Origin: Candidatus Methanocomedens sp.
GTDB taxonomy: Archaea; Halobacteriota; Methanosarcinia; Methanosarcinales; Methanocomedenaceae
Length of the DNA: 9,535 nucleotides
Direction: 5' to 3'
NCBI GenBank assembly: GCA_009649835.1
Contig: PYCK01000214.1
Location: 1-9,535, forward strand
The notes under the pieces: generated by a model
What the model was told of the DNA's origin: nothing
What the model saw: the letters and a program-made list of their open reading frames with translations, nothing else
Database searches by the model: none
Program-made: the position numbers and the translations under genes
In this document: positions 1 through 7,002 of the stretch, one piece after another
Layout: every line of letters begins with the position of its first letter
Numbering within the stretch: the first letter of the stretch is position 1

Positions 1-292
1 GTGCCAGGTCTGATACCTTACCGTCCCTGTATTCCCAGATGCCGCAATAGCATGTAAAATTTTCACCACTTGATTGCTTATTGGTGAAATGTTTATCGTT
101 CAGGTTATAATCAAGAGCCCCGCAGCTGACAAGTACCTGAAGCATTCTGGGGTTGTTTTGGTCATAATCTGACATGAGCCAGAACCAGTAGGCTCCGTTT
201 AAAAGTTTTAACTTATTGACTGAGTAGATGGCCTGGTCCATATCTTCCCATAAACCAGCTACCATCCAATCCTTTACTTTCGAAGGAAGCAT
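1..292 (-). CDS. Unknown protein, N-terminal part, runs off the left edge
   Basis: An open reading frame of 97 codons runs from an ATG at 292 to the window edge without a stop. A TAA lies three codons upstream of the ATG, so this is the first usable in-frame ATG. The peptide begins MLPSKVKDWMVAGLWED and is rich in Trp, Tyr and Asn, with three cysteines in its second half, including a CYCGIWEY segment. I do not recognise the family and assign no function. No ribosome binding site is visible. An AT-rich TATA-like element at 315-326 lies about 28 bp upstream of the ATG, which would suit a leaderless transcript. The gene is divergent from the NrpR-like gene. It could be a chance open frame, but the protein-like composition and edge-to-edge openness favour a real partial gene. 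Confidence 0.5.
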   Translation of the reverse strand, partial: MLPSKVKDWMVAGLWEDMDQAIYSVNKLKLLNGAYWFWLMSDYDQNNPRMLQVLVSCGALDYNLNDKHFTNKQSSGENFTCYCGIWEYRDGKVSDLA

Positions 293-314
293 ATCGTCTT
301 AACAGGAGTTATGG

Positions 315-326
315 TTTATAATATAT
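315..326. promoter_or_regulatory. TATA-like element between divergent genes
   Basis: TTTATAATATAT is the strongest TATA-like run in the 121-bp divergent spacer. On the minus strand its distance to the ATG at 292 fits leaderless initiation. On the plus strand it would give the NrpR-like gene a 5' leader of roughly 65-75 nt. No GGAA-N6-TTCC type NrpR operator was seen near it. Which gene it serves is inference. Confidence 0.3.
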
Positions 327-403
327 TTCTTTAGTAATAGGCATCCTTTTAATGTGTTACATACAATATTCCAGACCATATCTATTATGTGATCAGACCA
401 TCC

Positions 404-408
404 GGTGA
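404..408 (+). promoter_or_regulatory. Ribosome binding site GGTGA fixing the nrpR start
   Basis: GGTGA, a good archaeal Shine-Dalgarno core, lies 5 nt before the ATG at 414. A GTG at 405 is in frame but falls inside this site and has no ribosome binding site of its own. The start is therefore placed at 414 rather than 405. Confidence 0.55.
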
Positions 409-413
409 GAGTA

Positions 414-1190
414 ATGGCAGTAAAAACATTAAGAAGTATAAATGGGAACCAGATTGTATTTACACTTTCAAATATCGAGGACCTGATATATGGTGTCTCG
501 TTCGACCCATCGTCCGGTTCAGGCAGGATTGTGACCAATATTTCCTTAATAGATAGTGAGGATGTCGATAATATCCTGCCCATTTTCCGTGATGTAATGC
601 TTAGTGGATTGACAGTCAGTCCGCTGGTAAAGATGCTGTCATCCGGCGAATCAGTGAATGATTTTATCATCCCCAACGGCAAGTACGGCATCGCAACAGT
701 CTGCAGTATCACGGTGGACGGCATACTTTTAAAGCACGGCATTCCGGTAAAACCACGATTTGGCGGTTTGGTAGAAGTAAAAGACGGAAATCCTGTGCGT
801 TTCACTGACCTGGTCAGGTACGACAGCACTACTATCGATCCCCTGGAGATACTGATGTCCCAATCCCTGACATCGGTGAGTGATATGCTTACCATCGGCT
901 CGGGCAAGATACTGGCCAACCTCAGGGAGATCACTATGAATGCCAGGGATAGGGTGGAAGAAATACTGGATGATATGGTCTCGGTGGGTTTTAGTGGTAT
1001 CCTGGAAGTGGGAGAGCCCAATACCGATGTTCTGGGAGTGAGTGTGGAACGGGACCATTTCGGGGTTGTGGTTGCCGGTGGCACCAATCCCATGGCAGTG
1101 GCCCAGGAGCAGGGATTCAGGATAGATACCCATGCAATGTCCAGTCTGATGGACGTGGGTGATATGGTCCCTATTGACCAGCTGGTATAG
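414..1190 (+). CDS. nrpR: NrpR-like regulatory-domain protein (DUF128) without HTH, NrpRII type
   Basis: This protein has one NrpR regulatory domain (DUF128). In the known family this domain senses nitrogen status through 2-oxoglutarate and controls nitrogen-fixation and ammonium-assimilation genes. Counting from ATG 414 (258 aa), family-typical segments are YGVSFDPSSGSG (26-37), SLIDSED (44-50), GLTVSPLVKM (65-74), GIATVCSITVDG (92-103), LLKHGIPVKPRFGG (105-118), SGKILANLREI (163-173) and GVVVAGGTNPMA (217-228). The domain fills the whole chain, so there is no room for the winged helix that full NrpR repressors carry at the N-terminus. Methanosarcina NrpRII is also HTH-less and acts by bridging NrpRI to the transcription machinery, and a similar partner role is inferred here. 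The TAG stop sits inside the first unit of a tandem repeat. The family call is firm; the exact role is inference. Confidence 0.88.
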   Translation: MAVKTLRSINGNQIVFTLSNIEDLIYGVSFDPSSGSGRIVTNISLIDSEDVDNILPIFRDVMLSGLTVSPLVKMLSSGESVNDFIIPNGKYGIATVCSITVDGILLKHGIPVKPRFGGLVEVKDGNPVRFTDLVRYDSTTIDPLEILMSQSLTSVSDMLTIGSGKILANLREITMNARDRVEEILDDMVSVGFSGILEVGEPNTDVLGVSVERDHFGVVVAGGTNPMAVAQEQGFRIDTHAMSSLMDVGDMVPIDQLV

Positions 1191-1419
1191 TGGTGCTGGT
1201 ATAGTGTTACTGGTATAGTGTTACTGGTATAGTATTACTGGAATAGTGTTACTGGTATAGTGTTACTGGTATAGTGTTACTGGAATAGTGTTACTGGAAT
1301 AGTGTTACTGGTATAGTGTTACTGGTATAGTGTTACTGGAATAGTGTTACTGGAATAGTATTGCTGGTATAGTGGTGCTGGTATAGTGTTACTGGAATAG
1401 TATTGCTGGTATAGTGTTT
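1182..1419. repeat. 17-copy 14-bp tandem repeat starting inside the end of nrpR
   Basis: Seventeen uninterrupted 14-bp units (17 x 14 = 238 bp) with consensus CTGGTATAGTGTTA are visible by eye. Unit 1 (1182-1195) contains the last two sense codons and the stop of the NrpR-like gene (CTG GTA TAG), so the array looks like an expansion of the gene's own 3' end. Variation is confined to a few positions: T or A at unit position 5, and TGTTA, TATTA, TATTG, TGGTG or TGTTT at the end. Units 6-9 and 10-13 match as 56-bp blocks apart from two bases, suggesting multi-unit duplication. A degenerate remnant continues past 1419. Because 14 is not a multiple of 3, TAG falls in every forward frame. No function is evident; effects on the nrpR mRNA 3' end are possible. 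Confidence 0.95.
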
Positions 1420-1547
1420 GTATAGCTTTTGTAGGGGGATAACTACGAATTGATTTGAAGTTAAAATAAATATTATATGTTATGTGCTCTAATGTAAATT
1501 ATGAGTTTACTCTCAAAAATGATCAATCACAATAAGAGGAATAAAAT
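1420..1547 (+). promoter_or_regulatory. Promoter region and ribosome binding site of the SIMPL gene
   Basis: This AT-rich spacer follows the tandem array. A TATA-like TATTATATG lies at 1471-1479, which predicts a transcript start near 1500 and a leader of roughly 45 nt. GAGGA at 1536-1540 is a Shine-Dalgarno site 7 nt before the ATG at 1548. The TATA assignment is inference; the ribosome binding site is clear. Confidence 0.4.
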
Positions 1548-2327
1548 ATGAACGATAAAATAATGAAAAAAATATATGCATCACTGCTGGGCCTGGCGAT
1601 CCTGGTAATAGTTGCCGGCACAGCATCTGCATATTTCGTATACCCATCTTCAACCGGTACTGTGAGTACGGCCGGTGGGGATGAGATACAGATAAACACC
1701 ATCAATGTAGGAGGCACTGGCACTGTGACTGTCTCCCCAGATAAAGCAGTAGTGTATCTGGGCGTGCAAACACAGTCTGCCGATGCCACTGCTGCCCAGC
1801 AGGAAAATGCAGAGAAGATGGACAGGATAATCGCTGCTTTAAAAGATGCCGGGATAGCAGAGGACGATATGGAAACCTCGGGTTACTCAATGTACCCGAT
1901 GAGAAGTTATGAAGCAGAAGAACCCACGATAACCGGTTATGTGGTATCGAACCGCCTGATGGTTACAGTGACTGATATTGACAAAGTAGGCGACATCATC
2001 GATACAGCAGTGAATGCAGGTGCCAATGAGGTGCAGAGTGTCAGTTTCACACTATCTGATGATGCGAGGCAGGATGCCAGGGCACAGGCACTGGAGAATG
2101 CAGTAGAAGCCGCCAGGTCAGATGCCGACACCCTTGCCGGAATACTGGACGTGACTCTTCTTGGTCCCGTGGAAGTAACTACCAGCGGCGGTAGTGTCGT
2201 GACACCATATCCGGTACCTTATGCGGCTGTAGAAGAGGCTGGGTATGAAATGAGAAAAAGCACTTCAATCCTGCCCGGTGATATAAGCGTCACAGCTTAT
2301 GTGCAGATGGTATACCAATTTGCTTAG
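1548..2327 (+). CDS. Exported SIMPL-domain (DUF541) protein
   Basis: The protein has 259 residues. An N-terminal hydrophobic stretch (about 10-28) follows basic residues and ends in TASA-YF, a plausible signal-peptidase site; otherwise it would be a membrane anchor. The rest (about 52-257) matches the SIMPL/DUF541 family. It shows the opening INVGGTGTVTVSPDKAVVYLGVQT, the helix AAQQENAEKMDRIIAALKDAGI, the DMETSGYSMYP segment, GYVVSNRLMVTVTDIDKVGDIID, and the ending ISVTAYVQMVYQFA. Members occur in the bacterial periplasm and in archaea (for example the oxidative-stress protein YggE). Their biochemistry is poorly known, so only an extracytoplasmic location is suggested. A second ATG at 1563 (MKKI) is possible, but the GAGGA spacing favours 1548. 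The gene is convergent with fumarase, with only 28 bp between the stops. Confidence 0.85.
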   Translation: MNDKIMKKIYASLLGLAILVIVAGTASAYFVYPSSTGTVSTAGGDEIQINTINVGGTGTVTVSPDKAVVYLGVQTQSADATAAQQENAEKMDRIIAALKDAGIAEDDMETSGYSMYPMRSYEAEEPTITGYVVSNRLMVTVTDIDKVGDIIDTAVNAGANEVQSVSFTLSDDARQDARAQALENAVEAARSDADTLAGILDVTLLGPVEVTTSGGSVVTPYPVPYAAVEEAGYEMRKSTSILPGDISVTAYVQMVYQFA

Positions 2328-2355
2328 ATGGAAAGGCTATACATCGTGAAGCGTT

Positions 2356-3969
2356 TCATTTCAAAGCCAAGCCAGATACCTCTTCATAGAGGTCCCTGCC
2401 CTTTGCATCCACTCCCACAATCAGCGGCCCGAAATTCTCAACCTCCAGCACCCACACAGCCTCCGGCATCCCCAGATCCAGCCAGTGCACGCCCCTGACA
2501 TCCTTTATCATATCCACAGCCAGGGCCGCACACCCACCCGTATATGCCAGGTACACGCACCTGTCCTCCAGGACCGGTGCAATGTTTTTCATGCCACCCT
2601 TACCAATGATGGCCCTGACATTGTAATTATCAAGCACCTGGGGCGTCATCTCCGTCATCCTGGCACTGGTAGTGGGTCCTGCTGCAACTGTCCTCCACCC
2701 GCCTTTGTTCTTCTGCATCAACGGCCCGCAGTGATAAAGGACAGCACCTTCCAGGTCAAATGGCAGCGGCTTACCCTCGTCAGTCAGTTCCAGGATCCGC
2801 AAGTGTGCTTCATCCCTTGCCGTATAGATAGTGCCTGATAGGTAAACTATGTCCCCTGCCTGTAATTCCATAATATCATCCCGGGTAAGGGGTGTAGTCA
2901 GGTGATGGGGCACATTCTTCCCGGCCATATGCTGTTCGGCCAGTTGGTGCTTATTCGAGTGCTGTTCGGCCAGTTGGTGTTTATTCATGTGCCGTTCGGC
3001 TAGTTGGTGCTTATTCATGTGCCGTTCGGCCAGGTGATGCTCATTCAAGTGCTGTTCAACCAGGTGATGCTTATTTGAGTGCTGTTCGGTTAAGTGATGC
3101 ATGGTCTTGTACTGTTCACTCAGGTGAGTCAGGTCATGTCCTGCATCCAGGGTCACTGATGCATGCCGGTTGGCCCAGCACTGGATATTCACGGCCACAG
3201 GCAGCGATGCTGTATGGCAGTGAGCTTTCTCCACATGCACAGCCAGTGCAGTGGTCCTGCCGCCCAGTCCCATGGGACCGATACCAAGTGAATTGATTGC
3301 TTCCAGCAGTTCCTGTTCATACTCATCCATATCTCCAAGGTTACGCAATAACGAGCGCTTTGCCAGCCTGGCTGACTTGTCAAAACTGCCGCCAATACCC
3401 ACACCCACTATAATGGGAGGGCATGGCATACCCCCGGCCTTTTGCACGGTCTCGACCACGAAATCCTTGACACTACCTACCTGTGATGGCTTTAACATCC
3501 TGAAGGCACTCATATTCTCTGAGCCCGCTCCTTTCGGGGCTACTGTGATTGTGATAGCCTTGCCGTCCTTAAAGGAATAATTGATATCAGGCAGGCCATC
3601 CCCGGTATTGTCACCTGAGTTTAGCCTTGTCAGGGGCTCCACTGCATTGGGACGCAAGGGCACGCTGTTTGTCGCCTGCTTCACACCCTCCCGGATGGCC
3701 CAGTCCAGGTCTAAAACAATGCAGGCGTCCCTGCCAATTTCCACAAAGAATACCAGGATCCCAGTATCCTGGCACATTGGGATGGCCCTGTCATCTGCAA
3801 TAGAAATGTTCTCCAGTATGGCATCGAGCTGGGCCGTGGCAGTTTTATCGGTTTCTGTATCCCTGGCAACAACCAGCCCCTCCACTACATCAGGAGGCAG
3901 TCTGGTCTGTGCCTGCCTGATTATCTCTTCTACAGCATCTGCCACTAGCTGGCTTTTCAATGCATTCAT
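2356..3969 (-). CDS. fumA: Class I fumarate hydratase, alpha-beta fusion with His-rich linker
   Basis: The enzyme interconverts fumarate and (S)-malate using an oxygen-sensitive 4Fe-4S cluster. Of 537 residues, about 1-275 form the alpha (cluster) domain. The likely cluster cysteines are C66 (MCQDTG), C183 (MPCPP) and C264 (NIQCWANRH), with GAGSENMSAFRML (148-160) and GIGGSFDKSA (191-200) also family-typical. About 355-537 form the beta domain, with SGTIYTARDEAHLR (378-391), GPTTSARM (431-438), IGKGGM (455-460) and YTGGCAAL (476-483). Many archaea encode alpha and beta separately; here they are fused as in bacterial FumA. The linker is abnormal: residues 281-350 are tandem 10-residue His-rich repeats. 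All key residues look intact, so an active enzyme is expected. The start overlaps the malate dehydrogenase stop (ATGA), implying translational coupling. Confidence 0.93.
   Translation of the reverse strand: MNALKSQLVADAVEEIIRQAQTRLPPDVVEGLVVARDTETDKTATAQLDAILENISIADDRAIPMCQDTGILVFFVEIGRDACIVLDLDWAIREGVKQATNSVPLRPNAVEPLTRLNSGDNTGDGLPDINYSFKDGKAITITVAPKGAGSENMSAFRMLKPSQVGSVKDFVVETVQKAGGMPCPPIIVGVGIGGSFDKSARLAKRSLLRNLGDMDEYEQELLEAINSLGIGPMGLGGRTTALAVHVEKAHCHTASLPVAVNIQCWANRHASVTLDAGHDLTHLSEQYKTMHHLTEQHSNKHHLVEQHLNEHHLAERHMNKHQLAERHMNKHQLAEQHSNKHQLAEQHMAGKNVPHHLTTPLTRDDIMELQAGDIVYLSGTIYTARDEAHLRILELTDEGKPLPFDLEGAVLYHCGPLMQKNKGGWRTVAAGPTTSARMTEMTPQVLDNYNVRAIIGKGGMKNIAPVLEDRCVYLAYTGGCAALAVDMIKDVRGVHWLDLGMPEAVWVLEVENFGPLIVGVDAKGRDLYEEVSGLALK
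2920..3129 (-). repeat. 30-bp in-frame tandem repeat coding the His-rich fumarase linker
   Basis: Residues 281-350 of the fumarase are seven 10-residue units; the first is divergent and the next six fit [HQ][HQ]L-x-E[QR]H-x-N[KE]. Typical units are HHLVEQHLNE, HHLAERHMNK and HQLAEQHSNK. Sixteen of the 70 residues are histidine. The DNA shows the matching 30-bp period, with repeated blocks such as GCTGTTCGGCCAGTTGGTG on the plus strand. Because 30 is a multiple of 3, copy-number changes keep the frame. The segment is predicted helical and sits between the two catalytic domains, so it is most simply an expanded linker. Metal binding is possible from composition but not shown. Confidence 0.92.
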
Positions 3970-4889
3970 AAATCCAGTGTTGAAATAGCTTCTTTCATAG
4001 CCTCTGCCGAGTGGGCCAGCATCTCCTGTTCAGGTTCAGTAAGGTCTAATTCTATTACCGCTTCCACACCCATTCGTCCCAGTTTCACAGGCACGCCCAG
4101 GTATATTTCCTCATGGCCGTACTGCCCGTACATATAGGCTGCGACAGGCAGGATGCGTTTCTGGTCCCGCACAATGGATTCCACCATTAAAGTGATGGCT
4201 GCAGAGGGCGCATAGAATGCACTGCCGGTCTTTAATAGTTCCACGATCTCGGCACCACCGTTGATGGTACGCTGCACCAGCCTGTCAATGGCAGCTTCGT
4301 CCATAAGTTCAGTGATGGGTATACCTGACACTGTAGTGTGCCTGGGCAGCGGTACCATTAAGTCCCCGTGTCCGCCAAGTACCATGGCATCAACGTTTTT
4401 GACAGAACAGCCCAGTTCCATAGCCACAAATGTGGCGAACCTGGCACAGTCCAGTACCCCGCTCATGCCGATCACTCTGCCGGGGTGGAAACCCGTCTTT
4501 CTAAGGGCTACATAGGTCATTATATCAAGAGGATTGGTAACTACAATAACAATGGAATCAGGGGCATATTTATTGATGTTCTCGCTGATCTCGCCTACTA
4601 TGGTACTGTTGGTCTTTACCAGGTCGTCCCTGCTCATCCCCGGCTTTCTGGCAATTCCGGCTGTTATTACTACAATGTCGGAATCCTGCATGTCCTTATA
4701 ATCATTGGTTCCTACCACATTCACATCAAAACCAACAATTGGTGCTGATTCCATCAGGTCCAGTGCTTTACCCTGGGGCATGCCCTCGATAATGTCTGTC
4801 ATCACTACATCGCCCAGTTCCTTCTCTGCGATACGCTGGACTGTGGTGGCGCCCACGAACCCGGCACCTACGACTGTAATTTTTGTCAA
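3966..4889 (-). CDS. mdh: Malate dehydrogenase, LDH-like, NAD-type
   Basis: The enzyme catalyses reversible oxidation of malate to oxaloacetate with NAD(P). The chain of 307 residues is a typical length for the LDH-like MDH group. The Rossmann motif is GAGFVG (8-13). Asp32 at the end of strand 2 suggests NAD over NADP. The substrate and catalytic set is present: R81 and R87 (ARKPGMSRDDL), D147 and R150 (GVLDCARF), and H174 (GGHGD). The Arg at 81 and the RKPGMSR loop mark it as malate rather than lactate dehydrogenase. The start is TTG at 4889, chosen because AGGAGG lies exactly 7 nt upstream and no in-frame ATG gives the complete motif. The gene is co-directional and overlapping with fumarase, so the pair likely works as a fumarate-malate-oxaloacetate module. 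Confidence 0.94.
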   Translation of the reverse strand: MTKITVVGAGFVGATTVQRIAEKELGDVVMTDIIEGMPQGKALDLMESAPIVGFDVNVVGTNDYKDMQDSDIVVITAGIARKPGMSRDDLVKTNSTIVGEISENINKYAPDSIVIVVTNPLDIMTYVALRKTGFHPGRVIGMSGVLDCARFATFVAMELGCSVKNVDAMVLGGHGDLMVPLPRHTTVSGIPITELMDEAAIDRLVQRTINGGAEIVELLKTGSAFYAPSAAITLMVESIVRDQKRILPVAAYMYGQYGHEEIYLGVPVKLGRMGVEAVIELDLTEPEQEMLAHSAEAMKEAISTLDL

Positions 4890-4896
4890 ATTGAAT

Positions 4897-4902
4897 CCTC
4901 CT
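4897..4902 (-). promoter_or_regulatory. Perfect Shine-Dalgarno AGGAGG for the TTG start of mdh
   Basis: On the minus strand AGGAGG is followed by a 7-nt spacer and then TTG ACA AAA. This decides the non-ATG start of malate dehydrogenase and suggests strong initiation despite TTG. Confidence 0.8.
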
Positions 4903-5041
4903 GATCGAAAATAATATTATCCCGATTTTTTATATTCTATATAGTCTATAAAGTTTATAGGTTTTGATGCTGCTGATGCTGCTGATGTTCATCTGTTGCT
5001 ATCAACAAAAATAGCTTTGCACTGCAGGATATTGGATCAAT
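4903..5041 (-). promoter_or_regulatory. Spacer with likely promoter for mdh-fum
   Basis: This 139-bp AT-rich stretch lies between the malic enzyme stop and the mdh ribosome binding site. On the minus strand several TATA-like runs (CTTTATAG, CTATATAG, AATATAAAA) fall at about 4925-4955, so mdh-fumarase probably has its own promoter rather than depending on read-through from malic enzyme. Upstream of these lie two exact copies of GATGCTGCT on the plus strand (4966-4974, 4975-4983) and a partial third. Which TATA-like run is used cannot be decided by eye. Confidence 0.45.
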
Positions 5042-6298
5042 TTATTTGTTGCGCAATTTACTATGCTGCACCATCTCCCTGGCATGCGTGGCCACTTCGT
5101 TTGGGTGTGGTGTAACTCTTGCAGCCCCGCTTTGTACTGATGCCTCAGCCACTGCCGCTGCAATAATAGGTACTACTCGTTTATCAAGCGGTCCGGGCAG
5201 GATGTGCTTATCATCCAGTTCTTTATCTTCAATGATACCTGCCAGGGCCCTGGCGGCAGCCATCTTCATTTCGATATTGATATCTGTGGCCCTTGTATCC
5301 AGCGCACCCCTGAAAATGCCAGGGAACCCAAGCACGTTGTTCACCTGGTTGGGATAGTCGGAGCGGCCTGTGGCCACCACCCTGGCACCGGCATCCACTG
5401 CATCCTCTGGCATGATCTCCGGAACCGGGTTTGCCATTGCGAACACGATGGGGTCAGAGGCCATGCTGCGCACCATATCCTTAGCAACAATTCCACCTAC
5501 AGATACACCGATGAACACGTCGGCTCCTTGCATAGCTATTTCCAGCCCACCCATCAAACCCCTGATATTGGTCAGGCCAGCAAGCATGAACTTCATGGAG
5601 TTCATACCTTCCCTGCGTGACTGGCCGAGTATGCCCCGGCTGTCACATATCACCAGGTCACGTACACCTGCTCGTATAAGAGTAAGCGCGATTGCAGCAC
5701 CTGCTGCACCGGCTCCATTAATTACTACCTTGATATTATTGATATCCTTACCCACAATTTTCAGTGCATTGATCAGTCCGGCATAGACCACAACCGCAGT
5801 GCCGTGCTGGTCGTCATGGAACACTGGTATATCCAGTTCCTGCCGCAACCTCTCTTCGATCTCGAAACAACGGGGTGCACTAATATCCTCCAGGTTGATG
5901 CCCCCAAAGGTTGGAGCTATGTGCTTTACGGTCTTTATGATCTCTTCGGTATCTTTCGTGTCCAGGCATATTGGAAATGCATCAATGCCACCCAGTTGTT
6001 TGAACAAAATAGACTTTCCTTCCATCACAGGCATGGCGGCTGCAGCCCCGATGTCTCCCAGCCCCAGTACAGCAGAGCCGTCTGTAACCACTGCAACAAA
6101 ATTGCCTTTACTGGTATATTTATAAACCGTATCCGGGTCTGCACGGATGACCCTGCAGGGTTCAGCTACGCCTGGAGTATAATCGATGCTCAGGTCATGC
6201 ACATCATCCAGTGACACTTTACTGGCTACTTCAAGTACACCGCGGTGCAGTTCGTGTACTTTTAAAGACTCTTCATATATCGGATCATTATTGTCCAT
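5042..6298 (-). CDS. maeB: NAD(P)-dependent malic enzyme
   Basis: The enzyme catalyses oxidative decarboxylation of malate to pyruvate and CO2, or the reverse. At 418 residues it is the short prokaryotic form without the phosphotransacetylase-like tail of long MaeB proteins. Motifs are Y40 in DYTPGVAEPC (general acid), K95 in MEGKSILFK (catalytic base), the metal ligands E137-D138 (NLEDI) and D162 or D163 (FHDDQHGTA), the dinucleotide loop GAGAAG (195-200), ANPVPE (289-294), and SDYPNQVNN (313-321) for substrate binding. The ATG start is supported by AGAGGA 6 nt upstream (plus 6305-6310). The gene follows the DUF166 gene by 29 bp, so the two are probably co-transcribed. Cofactor preference is not certain; Asp219 after strand 2 would fit NAD. 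The symbol is by family only. Confidence 0.93.
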   Translation of the reverse strand: MDNNDPIYEESLKVHELHRGVLEVASKVSLDDVHDLSIDYTPGVAEPCRVIRADPDTVYKYTSKGNFVAVVTDGSAVLGLGDIGAAAAMPVMEGKSILFKQLGGIDAFPICLDTKDTEEIIKTVKHIAPTFGGINLEDISAPRCFEIEERLRQELDIPVFHDDQHGTAVVVYAGLINALKIVGKDINNIKVVINGAGAAGAAIALTLIRAGVRDLVICDSRGILGQSRREGMNSMKFMLAGLTNIRGLMGGLEIAMQGADVFIGVSVGGIVAKDMVRSMASDPIVFAMANPVPEIMPEDAVDAGARVVATGRSDYPNQVNNVLGFPGIFRGALDTRATDINIEMKMAAARALAGIIEDKELDDKHILPGPLDKRVVPIIAAAVAEASVQSGAARVTPHPNEVATHAREMVQHSKLRNK

Positions 6299-6327
6299 AG
6301 CTTATCCTCTTTCTTTTACTGTGTTAT

Positions 6328-7002
6328 CTATTTTTTTATTGCATCTTCAACTGCCTGCTTATGCAACTCTGCCGAAAGGTGTATCCCACCCATTGTGCCC
6401 CTGACAGCCCGGCAGGGGTACTGCTGCACCAGCAGGCCAGCCCAGGCGGGTGCTTCTGAGACCGGGACGCCTTTTAAATGTTCTGCCATCCACCATGTTG
6501 AACCGCAGGGAGCACCGCAGAGCACCTTTACATCGCTAATTTTCCCGTCCCCCACCTGCACTTCCAACCTGGGGCGCCCCAGCACGGATGCGAACAGGTT
6601 GATGGTGGGGTCGGTAGGGTCGGTATCACCACCTATCACACAGCAGATATCCTCTACCAGTATCCTGGTGCCGTACTGTGCAGATATCTCCTTCATTTCT
6701 TCCGGGTCACCTGCCCTGGCCCAGCCTCCTGGTATGATGACGGCCTTTGCTCCCGCACTGGCTGCACGTTTGACGATCTCGGGTGTGATGTCGGGATTCA
6801 GGCTGTAGGTGATGAGAAGGTCTGAGGACAGGACGCTGTGGTCAAGGTCAAGGTTGTCCACGAAGGGTGCGGGTTCGTCGATGAAGTCGGGCAGGGTGGG
6901 GGGTATGTCTGCGGATGAGACAGTGAATTCTGTGCGGCGGGTGATAGTGTCCAGCAGCCGCCTGCCGTACTTTCCGCGGGTAATGACTCCGATTGAGAGC
7001 AT
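6328..7002 (-). CDS. DUF166 family protein
   Basis: This is a 224-residue protein resembling the archaeal DUF166 family, whose members are sometimes labelled as thymidylate-synthase-like without good evidence. Visible features are an N-terminal strand-loop start (MLSIGVITRGKYGRRLLDTI), an AVIIPGGWARAGD segment (87-99), ILVEDICCVIG (114-124), LCGAPCGSTWWMAEHLKG (161-178) and YPCRAVRGTMGG (195-206). Cysteines 120, 121, 162, 166 and 197 sit in these conserved-looking segments and could bind a metal or Fe-S cluster; this is inference. The ATG at 7002 is the only sensible start, because the frame closes at a TGA upstream with no other start codon between. It lacks a Shine-Dalgarno. The gene precedes malic enzyme by 29 bp. 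Its function is unknown, and the family call rests on recall of sequence style. Confidence 0.72.
   Translation of the reverse strand: MLSIGVITRGKYGRRLLDTITRRTEFTVSSADIPPTLPDFIDEPAPFVDNLDLDHSVLSSDLLITYSLNPDITPEIVKRAASAGAKAVIIPGGWARAGDPEEMKEISAQYGTRILVEDICCVIGGDTDPTDPTINLFASVLGRPRLEVQVGDGKISDVKVLCGAPCGSTWWMAEHLKGVPVSEAPAWAGLLVQQYPCRAVRGTMGGIHLSAELHKQAVEDAIKK

Noticed and set aside
299..1093. A 264-codon minus-strand open frame opposite the NrpR-like gene
   Set aside because: It is Ser/Thr/Pro-rich, resembles no family, and lies antisense to a clear DUF128 protein with a good ribosome binding site. It is an antisense shadow.
1191..1427. CRISPR array
   Set aside because: The repeats are 14 bp and directly adjacent with no unique spacers. 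This is a plain tandem array.
2485..6404. Many plus-strand open frames (up to 138 codons) opposite fumarase, malate dehydrogenase and malic enzyme
   Set aside because: All lie antisense to well-recognised enzymes with intact motifs. Their translations have the odd composition typical of reverse-strand shadows, and none has a convincing ribosome binding site.
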